Of a DNA stretch of 18,892 bases, positions 1-7,649 are shown one piece after another. The stretch is taken from contig PLTE01000313.1 in assembly GCA_003164375.1 (NCBI GenBank), positions 3,638 to 22,529 on the forward strand. The letters are read 5' to 3'. Made by a program: the position numbers and the translations under genes. This DNA is from Hyphomicrobiales bacterium (GTDB lineage: Bacteria > Pseudomonadota > Alphaproteobacteria > Rhizobiales > Xanthobacteraceae). A model generated the notes under the pieces. That model did not search any database. It worked only from the letters and a program-made list of their open reading frames with translations, and had not been told where the DNA came from. Position 1 is the stretch's first letter. The number at the start of each line of letters is the position of its first letter.

Positions 1-335
1 CCGCACATGTCGCAGATGAGATTGGCGCTGGAGGGAAAGACGAAATCCGGCGTTGTGGTAGCGCAGATCAAAAGTTCGACCTCGCCCGGCGCCGTTGCGG
101 TTTTGGCCAACAGTCCGCGCACCGCCTGCGCGCCCATATGCGAGGTGCCAAGTCCCTTGCCTTTGAGGATATGCCGTTCCTTGATGCCGGTCCGTTCCGT
201 GATCCACTCGTCACTCGTGTCGACCATTTCCGCGAGCGCGGCATTGGTCAACAGGTCGGGCGGCACGTAACCGTACACCCCGGTGATTGCGGCCCGGATC
301 GGGGACTTCCGGACCGTCCTTTTCGTTTTGCTCAC
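1..335 (-). CDS. fabH: 3-oxoacyl-ACP synthase III (FabH family), N-terminal part, cut by window edge
   Basis: FabH-type enzymes condense acetyl-CoA (or another acyl-CoA) with malonyl-ACP to start fatty acid synthesis in the cytoplasm. My own translation of the minus strand from 335 gives 111 residues before the window ends. They include the family segments ITGVYGYVPPDLLTN, MVDTSDEWITERTGIKERHI and ICATTTPDFVFPSSA, which align closely with the start of E. coli FabH. The catalytic Cys, near residue 112 in E. coli, lies just beyond the window, so activity cannot be judged. The chosen start is GTG at 335, because an in-frame TAA lies a few codons upstream; no clear Shine-Dalgarno precedes it. The first 11 residues are rich in Lys and Arg and extend beyond the usual N-terminus. 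It is downstream of lpxB with a 124-bp gap, away from the plsX-fabH pair usual for the housekeeping gene, so it may be a paralogue with another acyl preference. The family is near certain; the exact role is not. Confidence 0.88.
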   Translation of the reverse strand, partial: MSKTKRTVRKSPIRAAITGVYGYVPPDLLTNAALAEMVDTSDEWITERTGIKERHILKGKGLGTSHMGAQAVRGLLAKTATAPGEVELLICATTTPDFVFPSSANLICDMC

Positions 336-459
336 GGAGGGGTGCTTTTGCAGTTACGCTGGTGGTTGGAAGGGTTCTGCGGCTTAGCAGGATGCTCGCA
401 GCAATGGTAGAGCCGCGGCGGGCGGGCGGGTTAACACGGTTGCAGCCCCGATTTCTCGG

Positions 460-1662
460 CTACCGGCGGCCCTGGCGGGTGAGATCGAGAACGATATCGG
501 CCGCGGCCTGGGCGCCGGATACGGCGCTTCCGATCGCCATGATACCGTCAAGACGACGGAACGCCTCGATTTGCCGAAGCCGCTCCGGCGTATCGGAGAA
601 CAGCGGGATCAAGGCTTCGGTGAGTTGCTCCGGGGTGCAATCCTCCTGCAGGAGCTCCGGAACGACGTTTTCGCCGATCACCAGATTGGCAAGAATGACG
701 CTTGGCAGCCGTGATTGCAGCCGAATGAGCCGGGCAATGATCGCCTCGATGGGGTGCAGCCGGTAGGCTGCGACCATGGGCACGCCGGAAAGCGCGAGCT
801 CGAGGGTGACCGTGCCCGATGCCGCCAAAGCCAAGCGGGCGGTCCGGAACGAGGCCCATTTTTCGGTGGGATCGACCACGACACGCGGGGTCACGGCCCA
901 GCCCGCAATGGCCTCACGGACCCGCTGTTCAAGATGCGGCACGGTCGGCAGCACGACCTCGATCGGACCAACGCGGCGCGCCAACCGCCCGATCGTGGCC
1001 CCGACCAGGCCAAGGAGACGGCGAATTTCGGTCGAGCGGCTACCCGGCAGCACCAGCACGACCGGCGGATCGACGCACCGCCGCTGCGCCTCCTCGGCGT
1101 CCGGCCGCAATTCGGCGATCCGATCCACCAACGGATGACCGACATAGGTACAAGGCGGACCGCCGAGCTTGACATGGACCGCCGGCTCAAACGGCAGGAT
1201 CGCCAGCACCCGATCGACATAGCCGCGCATGGCGCGCGCACGCCCGGGCCGCCAGGCCCAGACCGACGGCGAAACATAATCAAGGATCTGGATCGTGGGT
1301 GCATAGCGGCGTACGCGCCGCGCCACGCGGTGCGTGAAATCAGGGCTGTCGACAATAACGAGAGCGTCGGGACGCGTTGTAACGACGGCCTGAGCGGCCT
1401 GCCGAATGCGACGAAAAATAACCGGCAGCTTTTGCGGGATGGCCGTGAGGCCGATGATCGAAAGCTCATCGATCGCAAAGGCGCTGACAATTCCGGCGCC
1501 CGCCATAGCCCGTCCACCAATGCCGGAGAGTTTGAGCGTATCGCCTTCGCGTTGCCTCAGAGCAAGCGCCAAGGCAGCGCCGAGCGCGTCGCCGGATTCT
1601 TCCGCGGCTATAATGTAGATCGAAAGGGGTTGCGGGGTTGCGACCTGCGGCGCCGGCGTCAT
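460..1662 (-). CDS. lpxB: Lipid-A-disaccharide synthase LpxB
   Basis: LpxB is a peripheral inner-membrane glycosyltransferase (family GT19). It joins UDP-2,3-diacylglucosamine to 2,3-diacylglucosamine-1-phosphate (lipid X) to make the lipid A disaccharide. The 400-residue product has the family landmarks in order: AEESGD near residue 20 (AGExSGD in E. coli), VDSPDF near 105, SPSVWAWRPGR near 131, YVGHPLVDR near 173, LPGSRSTEIRRLL near 205, and AASGTVTLELAL near 280, where the UDP-sugar pocket is expected. Length is close to the E. coli enzyme (382) plus a short N-terminal extension. The ATG overlaps the lpxI TGA by 4 bp, so translation is probably coupled to the gene that makes its lipid X substrate. 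It is the last gene of the lpx block; the stop is TAG and no convincing terminator follows. Confidence 0.97.
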   Translation of the reverse strand: MTPAPQVATPQPLSIYIIAAEESGDALGAALALALRQREGDTLKLSGIGGRAMAGAGIVSAFAIDELSIIGLTAIPQKLPVIFRRIRQAAQAVVTTRPDALVIVDSPDFTHRVARRVRRYAPTIQILDYVSPSVWAWRPGRARAMRGYVDRVLAILPFEPAVHVKLGGPPCTYVGHPLVDRIAELRPDAEEAQRRCVDPPVVLVLPGSRSTEIRRLLGLVGATIGRLARRVGPIEVVLPTVPHLEQRVREAIAGWAVTPRVVVDPTEKWASFRTARLALAASGTVTLELALSGVPMVAAYRLHPIEAIIARLIRLQSRLPSVILANLVIGENVVPELLQEDCTPEQLTEALIPLFSDTPERLRQIEAFRRLDGIMAIGSAVSGAQAAADIVLDLTRQGRR

Positions 1663-2522
1663 GGTGCCGGTTCCTCGCGCACCCCGACGAGGAACACCTT
1701 CTCGCGGTCGGCCGCCGCCGCGGTCGCCTCCGCTTCGGCAATCATGGTACTGCCGGCAACGACGGCAAGACCAGCCAGTCCGGCCCGGGCGACGTTCTCA
1801 ATCGTGCGCGGACCAATTGACGGCAGATCGAAGCGGCGATCCTGGCCGGGCTTGGGCGCCTTCACCAGCACACCGGTTCCCGGCGGCGCGGTGACGCGGC
1901 CGAGCCGGCGCAGCTCAGCGATCCGGGCCAGCATGTTGTCGGTACCTTCGGCGGCTTCGACGGTGAGCACGTTGTTGTTGGCGACAATGACAGCCTGCCC
2001 GACATCATACGGCCCGAGCGCGGCAATAACCGCGCGCGCTCGCGCGATGTCGGTCTGATCGCGCTCGGTCGGCCGATAGCGGCCAAGGACGCCCTCGGGG
2101 ACGAAAATCTCCGGCGCCACGTCTTTGACACCGACGACGGCAAGCCCGCCGCTCTCCGCCACTGCGGCAACGCCGGAAAGCAGCTTGTCATCGCCGCCGC
2201 GATAAAACGCAACCACGCGCGGCAACAACAGGATCGTGCGCCAATCCAGCCGCAGTTGCGCAATCGGCGGTCGCAATACCGTACCGATGAACAACACTTC
2301 GCGGCAGTTCTCGGCGCGCGCCAGACGAAAAAAACGCCCGGCTTGCCCGATCGCGATCCAGTGGTGTGCGTAACGCTCGACCACTGCGGCGTCCGCCCAG
2401 CCCCGGATGCCGAACAGTACCGGCCTGCGACCGCGGCGCGCGACAGCGTCGGCGACCGCGCCTGGAAAGCTGCCGCCGCCGCAGATGATCGCAAGCGGGT
2501 CGTTTCCGGTCAGGTCAGACAT
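1659..2522 (-). CDS. lpxI: UDP-2,3-diacylglucosamine pyrophosphatase LpxI
   Basis: LpxI (DUF1009 family) hydrolyses UDP-2,3-diacylglucosamine to lipid X and UMP. It replaces the unrelated LpxH in alphaproteobacteria. The product begins MSDLTGNDPLAIICGGGSFP, with the glycine-rich N-terminal motif. Further conserved segments are EVLFIGTVLRPP, FYRGGDDKLLSGV, VVGVKDVAPEI, ANNNVLTVEAAEGTDNML, VLVKAPKPGQDRRFDLPSIG and AGSTMIAEAE. The Asp of EGTDNML and the KxxxPxQDxRxDLP block are hallmarks of the C-terminal catalytic domain. I start at ATG 2522 (287 aa). A TTG seven codons upstream keeps the frame open but lies inside a short repeat array and has no better ribosome site. Between lpxA and lpxB it completes the pathway order, and its TGA overlaps the lpxB ATG. 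The 56-nt gap to lpxA is built of three 16-nt repeats, listed separately. Confidence 0.95.
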   Translation of the reverse strand: MSDLTGNDPLAIICGGGSFPGAVADAVARRGRRPVLFGIRGWADAAVVERYAHHWIAIGQAGRFFRLARAENCREVLFIGTVLRPPIAQLRLDWRTILLLPRVVAFYRGGDDKLLSGVAAVAESGGLAVVGVKDVAPEIFVPEGVLGRYRPTERDQTDIARARAVIAALGPYDVGQAVIVANNNVLTVEAAEGTDNMLARIAELRRLGRVTAPPGTGVLVKAPKPGQDRRFDLPSIGPRTIENVARAGLAGLAVVAGSTMIAEAEATAAAADREKVFLVGVREEPAP

Positions 2523-2570
2523 ACCAAAGCTTATCCATGCCAAAGCTCATCCATTGCAAGCCTTGTCCAT
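2523..2570 (-). repeat. Three imperfect 16-nt tandem repeats between lpxA and lpxI
   Basis: Read on the coding strand, this 48-nt stretch consists of ATGGACAAGGCTTGCA, then ATGGATGAGCTTTGGC, then ATGGATAAGCTTTGGT, running straight into the lpxI ATG. Copies 2 and 3 match at 14 of 16 positions; copies 1 and 3 at 11 of 16. With 8 nt before it, the array accounts for the whole gap between the lpxA stop and the lpxI start. Each copy opens with ATGGA and starts a 7-codon reading frame (MDKACNG, MDELWHG, MDKLWYV), each closed by its own stop. The copies are seen directly; any regulatory role is inference. Confidence 0.75.
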
Positions 2571-2578
2571 GTACAGGT

Positions 2579-3403
2579 TCATTCGGCTACGGCGTCGGCG
2601 GCCGTGTCACCGCCGCCTTTGGCGCGCGGTCGCATCAGCGGGCGTTTGCCGCCCGCGCGAATAAACGCGACGATCTTGCCGACCATCGGATCATCGGCGA
2701 ATTCGCGCGCGACTGCATCGATCCGCTCGGCGATGCGACCCTCGACGAAGAACAATGAGCGATAGGCCCGGCGCAGCCGATGCAGCTCGGCACGCGTTGC
2801 GCCGCGCCGCCGCAATCCCACGACATTCAATCCCACCAGCGCGCCAGTCTGGCCGAGCGCAAATCCGAACGGAATAATATCATCGCGGGCGGCCGACATG
2901 CCCGCCATCATGACACCTTCCCCGATGCGCACGAATTGATGGATCGCGACATGCCCGCCGAGGAACGTGTGATCGCCAACGCTGACATGGCCGCCGAGCA
3001 CCACATTATTCGCGAAGGTCACATCGTTCCCAACCTGGCAATCGTGTCCGACATGCGATCCTACCATCGCAAAGCAGCGATCGCCGACGCGGGTGAGGCC
3101 GCCTCCGTCCTCGGTCCCGGTATTCATCGTGACGCCTTCGCGCAGCTGACAGCGCGCGCCGATCACGAGCTGCGTTGCACCACCGCGATAGTGGACCGAT
3201 TGCGGCGGCGTACCGAGCGAAGAAAACGGATAAACGACGGTTCCTTCGCCGATCGTCGTCGCGCCGGTCACGTTGACATGGGAGATCAGGCGCACGCCGC
3301 GTTCGAGCGTGACCCGCCCCCCGACGAGACAATAGGGTCCGATTTCCACGTCATCGCCAATGCGCGCGCCGTCGGCGACGCGCGCTGTCGGGTCGATCGC
3401 CAT
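2579..3403 (-). CDS. lpxA: Acyl-ACP--UDP-N-acetylglucosamine O-acyltransferase LpxA
   Basis: LpxA transfers a 3-hydroxyacyl chain from ACP to the 3-OH of UDP-GlcNAc, the first step of lipid A synthesis, in the cytoplasm. The 274-residue product is a left-handed parallel beta-helix of hexapeptide repeats (IGDDVE, IGPYCL, IGEGTV, VGDRCF, VGNDVT, VGDHTF, IGEGVM) over residues 15-170, followed by a helical C-terminal domain. SHVGHDC contains H117 and H120; H120 matches the catalytic His125 of E. coli. ATQLVIGARCQLREGVTMNTGT and IHQFVRIGEG are typical family segments. Length fits the family (about 262-275). The ATG abuts the fabZ TAA with no spacer, so coupled translation is likely. The last 15 or so residues are Lys-, Gly- and Ala-rich and look like a disordered tail. 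Confidence 0.97.
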   Translation of the reverse strand: MAIDPTARVADGARIGDDVEIGPYCLVGGRVTLERGVRLISHVNVTGATTIGEGTVVYPFSSLGTPPQSVHYRGGATQLVIGARCQLREGVTMNTGTEDGGGLTRVGDRCFAMVGSHVGHDCQVGNDVTFANNVVLGGHVSVGDHTFLGGHVAIHQFVRIGEGVMMAGMSAARDDIIPFGFALGQTGALVGLNVVGLRRRGATRAELHRLRRAYRSLFFVEGRIAERIDAVAREFADDPMVGKIVAFIRAGGKRPLMRPRAKGGGDTAADAVAE

Positions 3404-3859
3404 TTAAACCTCGGTGATGACCGCGCCGACTTCGGCCTCGGCGATGAGCACATCGCCAACCTTGGCCTCGGCACGATACCACCACATATTGCGGCGGTGC
3501 GCGATCTTGTTGACGTGATATTCGATGGTATCGCCGGGCACGGCCGGCTTGCGAAATTTGGCTTTATCGATGGTGAGAAAATACATGGCGCGACGCTGTG
3601 GATTTGCGCTCATGCGGCGCAGACACATCACGCCCGCGGTTTGCGCCATGCCTTCGATCAGGAGCACGCCGGGCATGACCGGATTGTCCGGAAAGTGCCC
3701 CTGAAATTGCGGTTCATTCATCGTGACGTTCTTGATGCCGATGCCGTGATCCTCGCCCTGAATATCGACGATGCGATCGATCATGACGAAGGGGTAGCGG
3801 TGCGGCAACAGCCGCAGGATTTCGCGGATATCGACTGCCTCCATCTTCTCGCCGCTCAT
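3404..3859 (-). CDS. fabZ: 3-hydroxyacyl-ACP dehydratase FabZ
   Basis: FabZ removes water from 3-hydroxyacyl-ACP during fatty acid elongation. Its substrate, 3-hydroxyacyl-ACP, is also the acyl donor for LpxA and LpxD, so its place between them sits at the branch between membrane and lipid A supply. The 151-residue hot-dog-fold protein has LLPHRYPFVMIDRI near 17-30 and the active-site helix GHFPDNPVMPGVLLIEGMAQ. H55 and E69 correspond to the catalytic His and Glu of E. coli FabZ. Later segments FLTIDKAKFRKPAVPGD and AEAEVGAVI are typical. The ATG at 3859 overlaps the lpxD TGA by 4 bp. A second ATG five codons later (MEAVDI) is a possible alternative start. Its TAA directly abuts the lpxA ATG. 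Confidence 0.97.
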   Translation of the reverse strand: MSGEKMEAVDIREILRLLPHRYPFVMIDRIVDIQGEDHGIGIKNVTMNEPQFQGHFPDNPVMPGVLLIEGMAQTAGVMCLRRMSANPQRRAMYFLTIDKAKFRKPAVPGDTIEYHVNKIAHRRNMWWYRAEAKVGDVLIAEAEVGAVITEV

Positions 3860-4908
3860 TCGCTCGTCCCTCCGGTCCTACGGCCGCTCCGCACCAGGCG
3901 ACGAATGGTGGCGACACCCCGTTTCCAATCGCCGACAGGTTCGGCCGGATAACCGGCCCAGCGTGCTCCGGACGGGACCTCGGACATGACACCGGCCCGC
4001 GCACCCAGCATGGCGCCGGCGCCGATATTGATATGGTCCGCGACGCCCACTTGTCCGCCCAACATGACAAAATCACCCACCACTACGCTACCCGATATGC
4101 CGACCTGAGAGACGATCAGGCAATGCCGTCCGATCGAGACGTTGTGTCCGATCTGGACAAGATTGTCGATCTTGGTTCCCTCGCCGATGACCGTATCGCG
4201 GGTCGCGCCGCGGTCGATCGTCGTGTTGGCGCCGATCTCAACGTCATCTTGAATGATGACGCGCCGAGTTTGCGGAATCTTCTGATGCCCTTGCGGGCTT
4301 GGCAGGTAGCCGAAGCCGTCCTGACCGATGCGCGCGCCGGGATGAATGATCACGCGATCGCCGATCAGGGCGTACACGACCGTGGCGCCGGGCCCGATAA
4401 CGCAGTCGCGTCCGATCCGGACGTCTGGGCCGATCATCGCACCGGCTCCGATCAAGGTGCCCGCCCCGATTTCGGCGCGGGGACCGATGACCGCGAGCGG
4501 ATCGACAGTCACGCCGGCCTCCAACCGCGCCGTGGCATGCACTTGCGCGGTTTCGGCACGCCCACGCGTTTCGAACAGCGATGTTGGGCGGAGCGCCTGG
4601 GGAAACAACTTGCGCGCCACTGCGACGAACGCCGGATAGGGATGTGGTGTCTCGAGCACCACCACTCCGGGCGGGGCCGCGGCGGCGAAGCGTGGCGCAA
4701 TCAGGCAAGCGCCGGCACGAAGGCCGACCAACGCGTCGAGATACTTTGAAGTGTCGAGAAAACTGATATCGCCAGGCCCAGCGCTGTCGAGTGGGGCGAT
4801 GTTGCAGATGCGCCGGTCCGGCGGATCGCCTTCGCGCAACTTGGCGCGCGTTAAGACGGCGATCTCACCGGTCGTCAACGCACTACTTGATTCGATAAAA
4901 TCGGGCAT
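3856..4908 (-). CDS. lpxD: UDP-3-O-(3-hydroxyacyl)glucosamine N-acyltransferase LpxD
   Basis: LpxD adds the second 3-hydroxyacyl chain, on the 2-amino group of UDP-3-O-acyl-glucosamine, using acyl-ACP. The 350-residue product has an N-terminal uridine-binding domain (about 1-115, with APLDSAGPGDISFLD). A hexapeptide-repeat beta-helix follows from about 120 to 315 (VIGPRAEIGAG, IGPDVRIGRDC, IHPGARIGQDGFGY, VEIGANTTIDRGA, IDNLVQIGHNVSIG). A short basic C-terminal helix ends it. H255 in VQIGHNV matches the catalytic His of the family (His239 in E. coli). DGFGY and TTIDRG are diagnostic of LpxD as opposed to LpxA. The ATG at 4908 is preceded by a purine-rich GGACGGG within the 34-bp gap after bamA. 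The TGA overlaps the fabZ start. Confidence 0.97.
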   Translation of the reverse strand: MPDFIESSSALTTGEIAVLTRAKLREGDPPDRRICNIAPLDSAGPGDISFLDTSKYLDALVGLRAGACLIAPRFAAAAPPGVVVLETPHPYPAFVAVARKLFPQALRPTSLFETRGRAETAQVHATARLEAGVTVDPLAVIGPRAEIGAGTLIGAGAMIGPDVRIGRDCVIGPGATVVYALIGDRVIIHPGARIGQDGFGYLPSPQGHQKIPQTRRVIIQDDVEIGANTTIDRGATRDTVIGEGTKIDNLVQIGHNVSIGRHCLIVSQVGISGSVVVGDFVMLGGQVGVADHINIGAGAMLGARAGVMSEVPSGARWAGYPAEPVGDWKRGVATIRRLVRSGRRTGGTSE

Positions 4909-4942
4909 CGACCCGTCCGTGGTGACAGAGTTTAAGCCGCGA

Positions 4943-7486
4943 TTAGAATTTCGTCCCGCCGCCGAACTGGAACCATTGAGTTCGGTCGTAATACTGCTTG
5001 AGCACCGGGTAGGCGAAATCGAAACGCAACGGACCGAACGGCGACGCCCAAATCAGGCTGGCGCCGATCGACGCACGCACGGCGTCGGTGTCGGCGTATA
5101 TCATCCCGCATTGGCAGACGAAGGGCATGGTGGGCGCAGCAGGCACTATGCTGCCGTTAATTTCACCGGTCGCCCCATACTGAGTTTCGCCTTTATAGCC
5201 CCACACCGATCCAGAATCGGCGAATATGGCGCCACGGAAGCCAGAGTCCTTGGGCAAGAAGTACAGCGGATACTGGAATTCGACACTGGCGCCCCAGTAC
5301 TTCGTACCGCCGATATTATCGTTGGTCGTTCCCGGCGTAACGTCGCGCGGCCCTAATCCGGCCGGTTGAAAGCCGCGAACCAGATTGGGCCCCATCTTGA
5401 AGTCGTCAAGCATGCGCACCCCCTGGCCCTCCATACCGATCATGTCACCGCCTTGGAGATGCAAAACGCCGACCAGGTCGGACACGACCTCGTAGTAGGC
5501 GCGGAAGTCCGCGGTCGAACGCATATAAGCGACACTGCCGCCGACCCCGGCGAAGTCCTGACCGAAATTGGCAACCACGCCGTTGGTCGGGTTCTTGTTG
5601 TTGTCGAGGGTGTTGTAGGTCAATCCGTAGCCGAGTGAGGACGTCAAATAGGCTCCGTTGGCAAGCTCCACGCGCACGGGAAGCGATGCCTGGCCGTAGT
5701 AGTAACAATTGGACGCGGTACCGTTCGCAACGGCAGTGGCATAGCCAGGCCAAGTCCCACCCGACGCAGTAACGGCGGCCGGCGTCGGGAATGTGCTGGC
5801 AAAATCCGGATTGATATTGTTGCAATCGTTCAGATAGGCCGGCAGCGTGATTTTTTGCTCATAGGCCGAATAACGCAATTGCAGGGCGAAGTCTTCGCGG
5901 ATCGGAAGACCCCATTTGAGTGAGCCGCCATAGGATTCCGTGCCGTACGACAAATAACTGTTCGGGAGGGTTTGCTTGCCGAACAAATCCACGCCCATGC
6001 TGGACCGGGTATCGAGGAAATATGGCTCGGCGTAATCGAGGGTTATGCCCCGGATATATTCGCCATAGGTGACCGCAGCTCGCGCAAACCGACCGGTGCC
6101 GAGAAGGTTGCGCTCCTGAACGGAAACCTCCGCCATCCAACCGTTCGCCGTCGAATAACCGCCCATGATCGAAAAATCGCCGGTCGATTGCTCTTCGACA
6201 TCGACATTGATCACCACACGGTCGGGCGCCGAACCTGGCTCGTTGGTGATTTTCACCGTCTTGAAATAATTGAGGTTCTTGAGCCTTCTTTCGGCGCGAT
6301 CGACTAGCGCGCGGTTGTACGGGTCGCCCTCGTTGAGATCGAATTCGCGGCGGATCACATAATCACGGGTGCGGTAATTGCCCTTGATGTTGATGCGCTC
6401 GATATAGGCGCGCGTGCCTTCGTCAACCACCAAGACGACTCCGACCGTGTGCGCGGTCGGATTGCGATCGCCGCGGGGTCGCACCGTGCCGAACGGATAG
6501 CCGCGCCGGGCGAGTTCGATCGTGACAGACTCGACCGTCTTCTCGATGGACTCTCCGTTATAGACTTGGCCCGACGACATCTGCAGAAACGGACGCAGTG
6601 ACTGCGCCTCGACGGCGCGAACGTTGGATTGAATGTCGACCGCGCCGAAGTGGTACAGCGCCCCTTCCTCGATCGTGAAGGTGACGATGAAACCTTTCTT
6701 GGCGGGATCATATTCGCCGGTCGCGGCCACGACTTGAACATCGGCAAAGCCGTGCTTGAGATAAAACCGCCGAATCAAATCGCGGTCGGCTTCGATTCGG
6801 TCGGAATCGTAGACGTCCGTCGTCTGCAAAAAGCTCAGCCAATTGGATTCCGCCGTCTTGATCACGTCTTTGAGGCGGTACGCCGAATAAGATTTATTGC
6901 CGACGAAGACGATGGACTTGATGCCGGTCTTTTCGCCCTCGTCAATTTCAAAAACCAGATCCACACGATTGTTCGGCCGCTCGATGATCTTCGGCACGAC
7001 TTTGGCATCGAAGCGTCCGTTGCGCTGGTAAATTTCGATGATGCGCTGGGTGTCCGCCTGCACATTCGCCCGCGACAGCGAACCGCGCTCCTTGGATTGG
7101 ATTTCCTCCTGGAGCTGCTCATCCTTCATACGATGATTGCCCTCGAAGACGATCTTATTGATGACCGGGGCTTCCACCACTGTGACGATCACTTTGCCGC
7201 CGGATTGCGAAATATGCACATCCTGGAACAGACCGGTTCCATAGAGCGCCTTCAGGCCGGCATCGATCTTGGCGGCATCGAGATGGTCGCCCGGGGCGAG
7301 CTTGAAATAGGACCGCACGGTATCGGCATCGACACGGCGATTGCCTTCAACGACGATGGAGGTCGCGGTCACGCCATTATCGGCCGGCGCCGCGCCAGCC
7401 GCGCCGGCGCACAAGCCAAGCAAACTCAGCCCGAGGAGCAAGCCGGCCACGACAAGCCCTCGTTTTACCCGCACACACATGTTCAT
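4943..7486 (-). CDS. bamA: Outer membrane protein assembly factor BamA
   Basis: BamA is the Omp85-family core of the BAM complex, which folds and inserts beta-barrel proteins into the outer membrane. The product (847 aa from ATG 7486) starts with a signal peptide: a basic n-region, a Leu/Gly-rich core, and a probable cleavage site after AGAAGA near residue 30. Five POTRA domains follow to about residue 425, with repeated elements such as IVVEGNRRVDADTVRSYF, IVFEGNHRMKDEQL and IERINIKGNYRTRDYVIRREF. The 16-strand barrel contains the VRGF motif (NLVRGFQPAGLGPRD), which packs into the barrel, and ends in a terminal Phe (FGGGTKF), the C-terminal beta-signal. One long surface loop around residues 550-600 is Asn/Thr/Ala-rich with two Cys; another carries CQC. 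I prefer ATG 7486, about 10 nt after AAGGG, over an upstream TTG (7492) and a downstream ATG (7480). It lies between rseP and lpxD, the usual alphaproteobacterial order. Confidence 0.97.
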   Translation of the reverse strand: MNMCVRVKRGLVVAGLLLGLSLLGLCAGAAGAAPADNGVTATSIVVEGNRRVDADTVRSYFKLAPGDHLDAAKIDAGLKALYGTGLFQDVHISQSGGKVIVTVVEAPVINKIVFEGNHRMKDEQLQEEIQSKERGSLSRANVQADTQRIIEIYQRNGRFDAKVVPKIIERPNNRVDLVFEIDEGEKTGIKSIVFVGNKSYSAYRLKDVIKTAESNWLSFLQTTDVYDSDRIEADRDLIRRFYLKHGFADVQVVAATGEYDPAKKGFIVTFTIEEGALYHFGAVDIQSNVRAVEAQSLRPFLQMSSGQVYNGESIEKTVESVTIELARRGYPFGTVRPRGDRNPTAHTVGVVLVVDEGTRAYIERINIKGNYRTRDYVIRREFDLNEGDPYNRALVDRAERRLKNLNYFKTVKITNEPGSAPDRVVINVDVEEQSTGDFSIMGGYSTANGWMAEVSVQERNLLGTGRFARAAVTYGEYIRGITLDYAEPYFLDTRSSMGVDLFGKQTLPNSYLSYGTESYGGSLKWGLPIREDFALQLRYSAYEQKITLPAYLNDCNNINPDFASTFPTPAAVTASGGTWPGYATAVANGTASNCYYYGQASLPVRVELANGAYLTSSLGYGLTYNTLDNNKNPTNGVVANFGQDFAGVGGSVAYMRSTADFRAYYEVVSDLVGVLHLQGGDMIGMEGQGVRMLDDFKMGPNLVRGFQPAGLGPRDVTPGTTNDNIGGTKYWGASVEFQYPLYFLPKDSGFRGAIFADSGSVWGYKGETQYGATGEINGSIVPAAPTMPFVCQCGMIYADTDAVRASIGASLIWASPFGPLRFDFAYPVLKQYYDRTQWFQFGGGTKF

Positions 7487-7649
7487 GCGCAACGCGCCCT
7501 TATTACCCTTGTGGCCGCCCCCAGTGGCGGGTTACCTCAAATCTCCCTCAATTCGTCGTCCTTACATTTTAAATTCTCTTGATAATTCTGCCACTTCTAC
7601 CATCCCCATACTGCCATGGCCACACTACTCCGGCACCATTGTCGGACCC

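Noticed and set aside
715..2058. A 447-codon open frame on the plus strand, antisense to lpxB and lpxI
   Set aside because: The product is low-complexity (rich in Arg, Asp and Gly) with no family motifs, while the opposite strand encodes two clear enzymes. Long antisense frames are expected in GC-rich DNA.
2780..3952. A 390-codon plus-strand frame opposite lpxA and fabZ
   Set aside because: It is rich in His, Asp and Arg from reversed hexapeptide-repeat codons. It resembles no protein I know and overlaps two well-supported genes.
6629..7582. A 317-codon plus-strand frame opposite the bamA POTRA region
   Set aside because: It is a shadow of a conserved gene with no start signal and no recognisable domain.
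7562..7609. A 15-codon minus-strand reading frame in the AT-rich stretch upstream of bamA
   Set aside because: It is too short to judge, has no clear ribosome site and resembles nothing known. The AT-rich patch (7562-7590) also gave no convincing -35/-10 pair.
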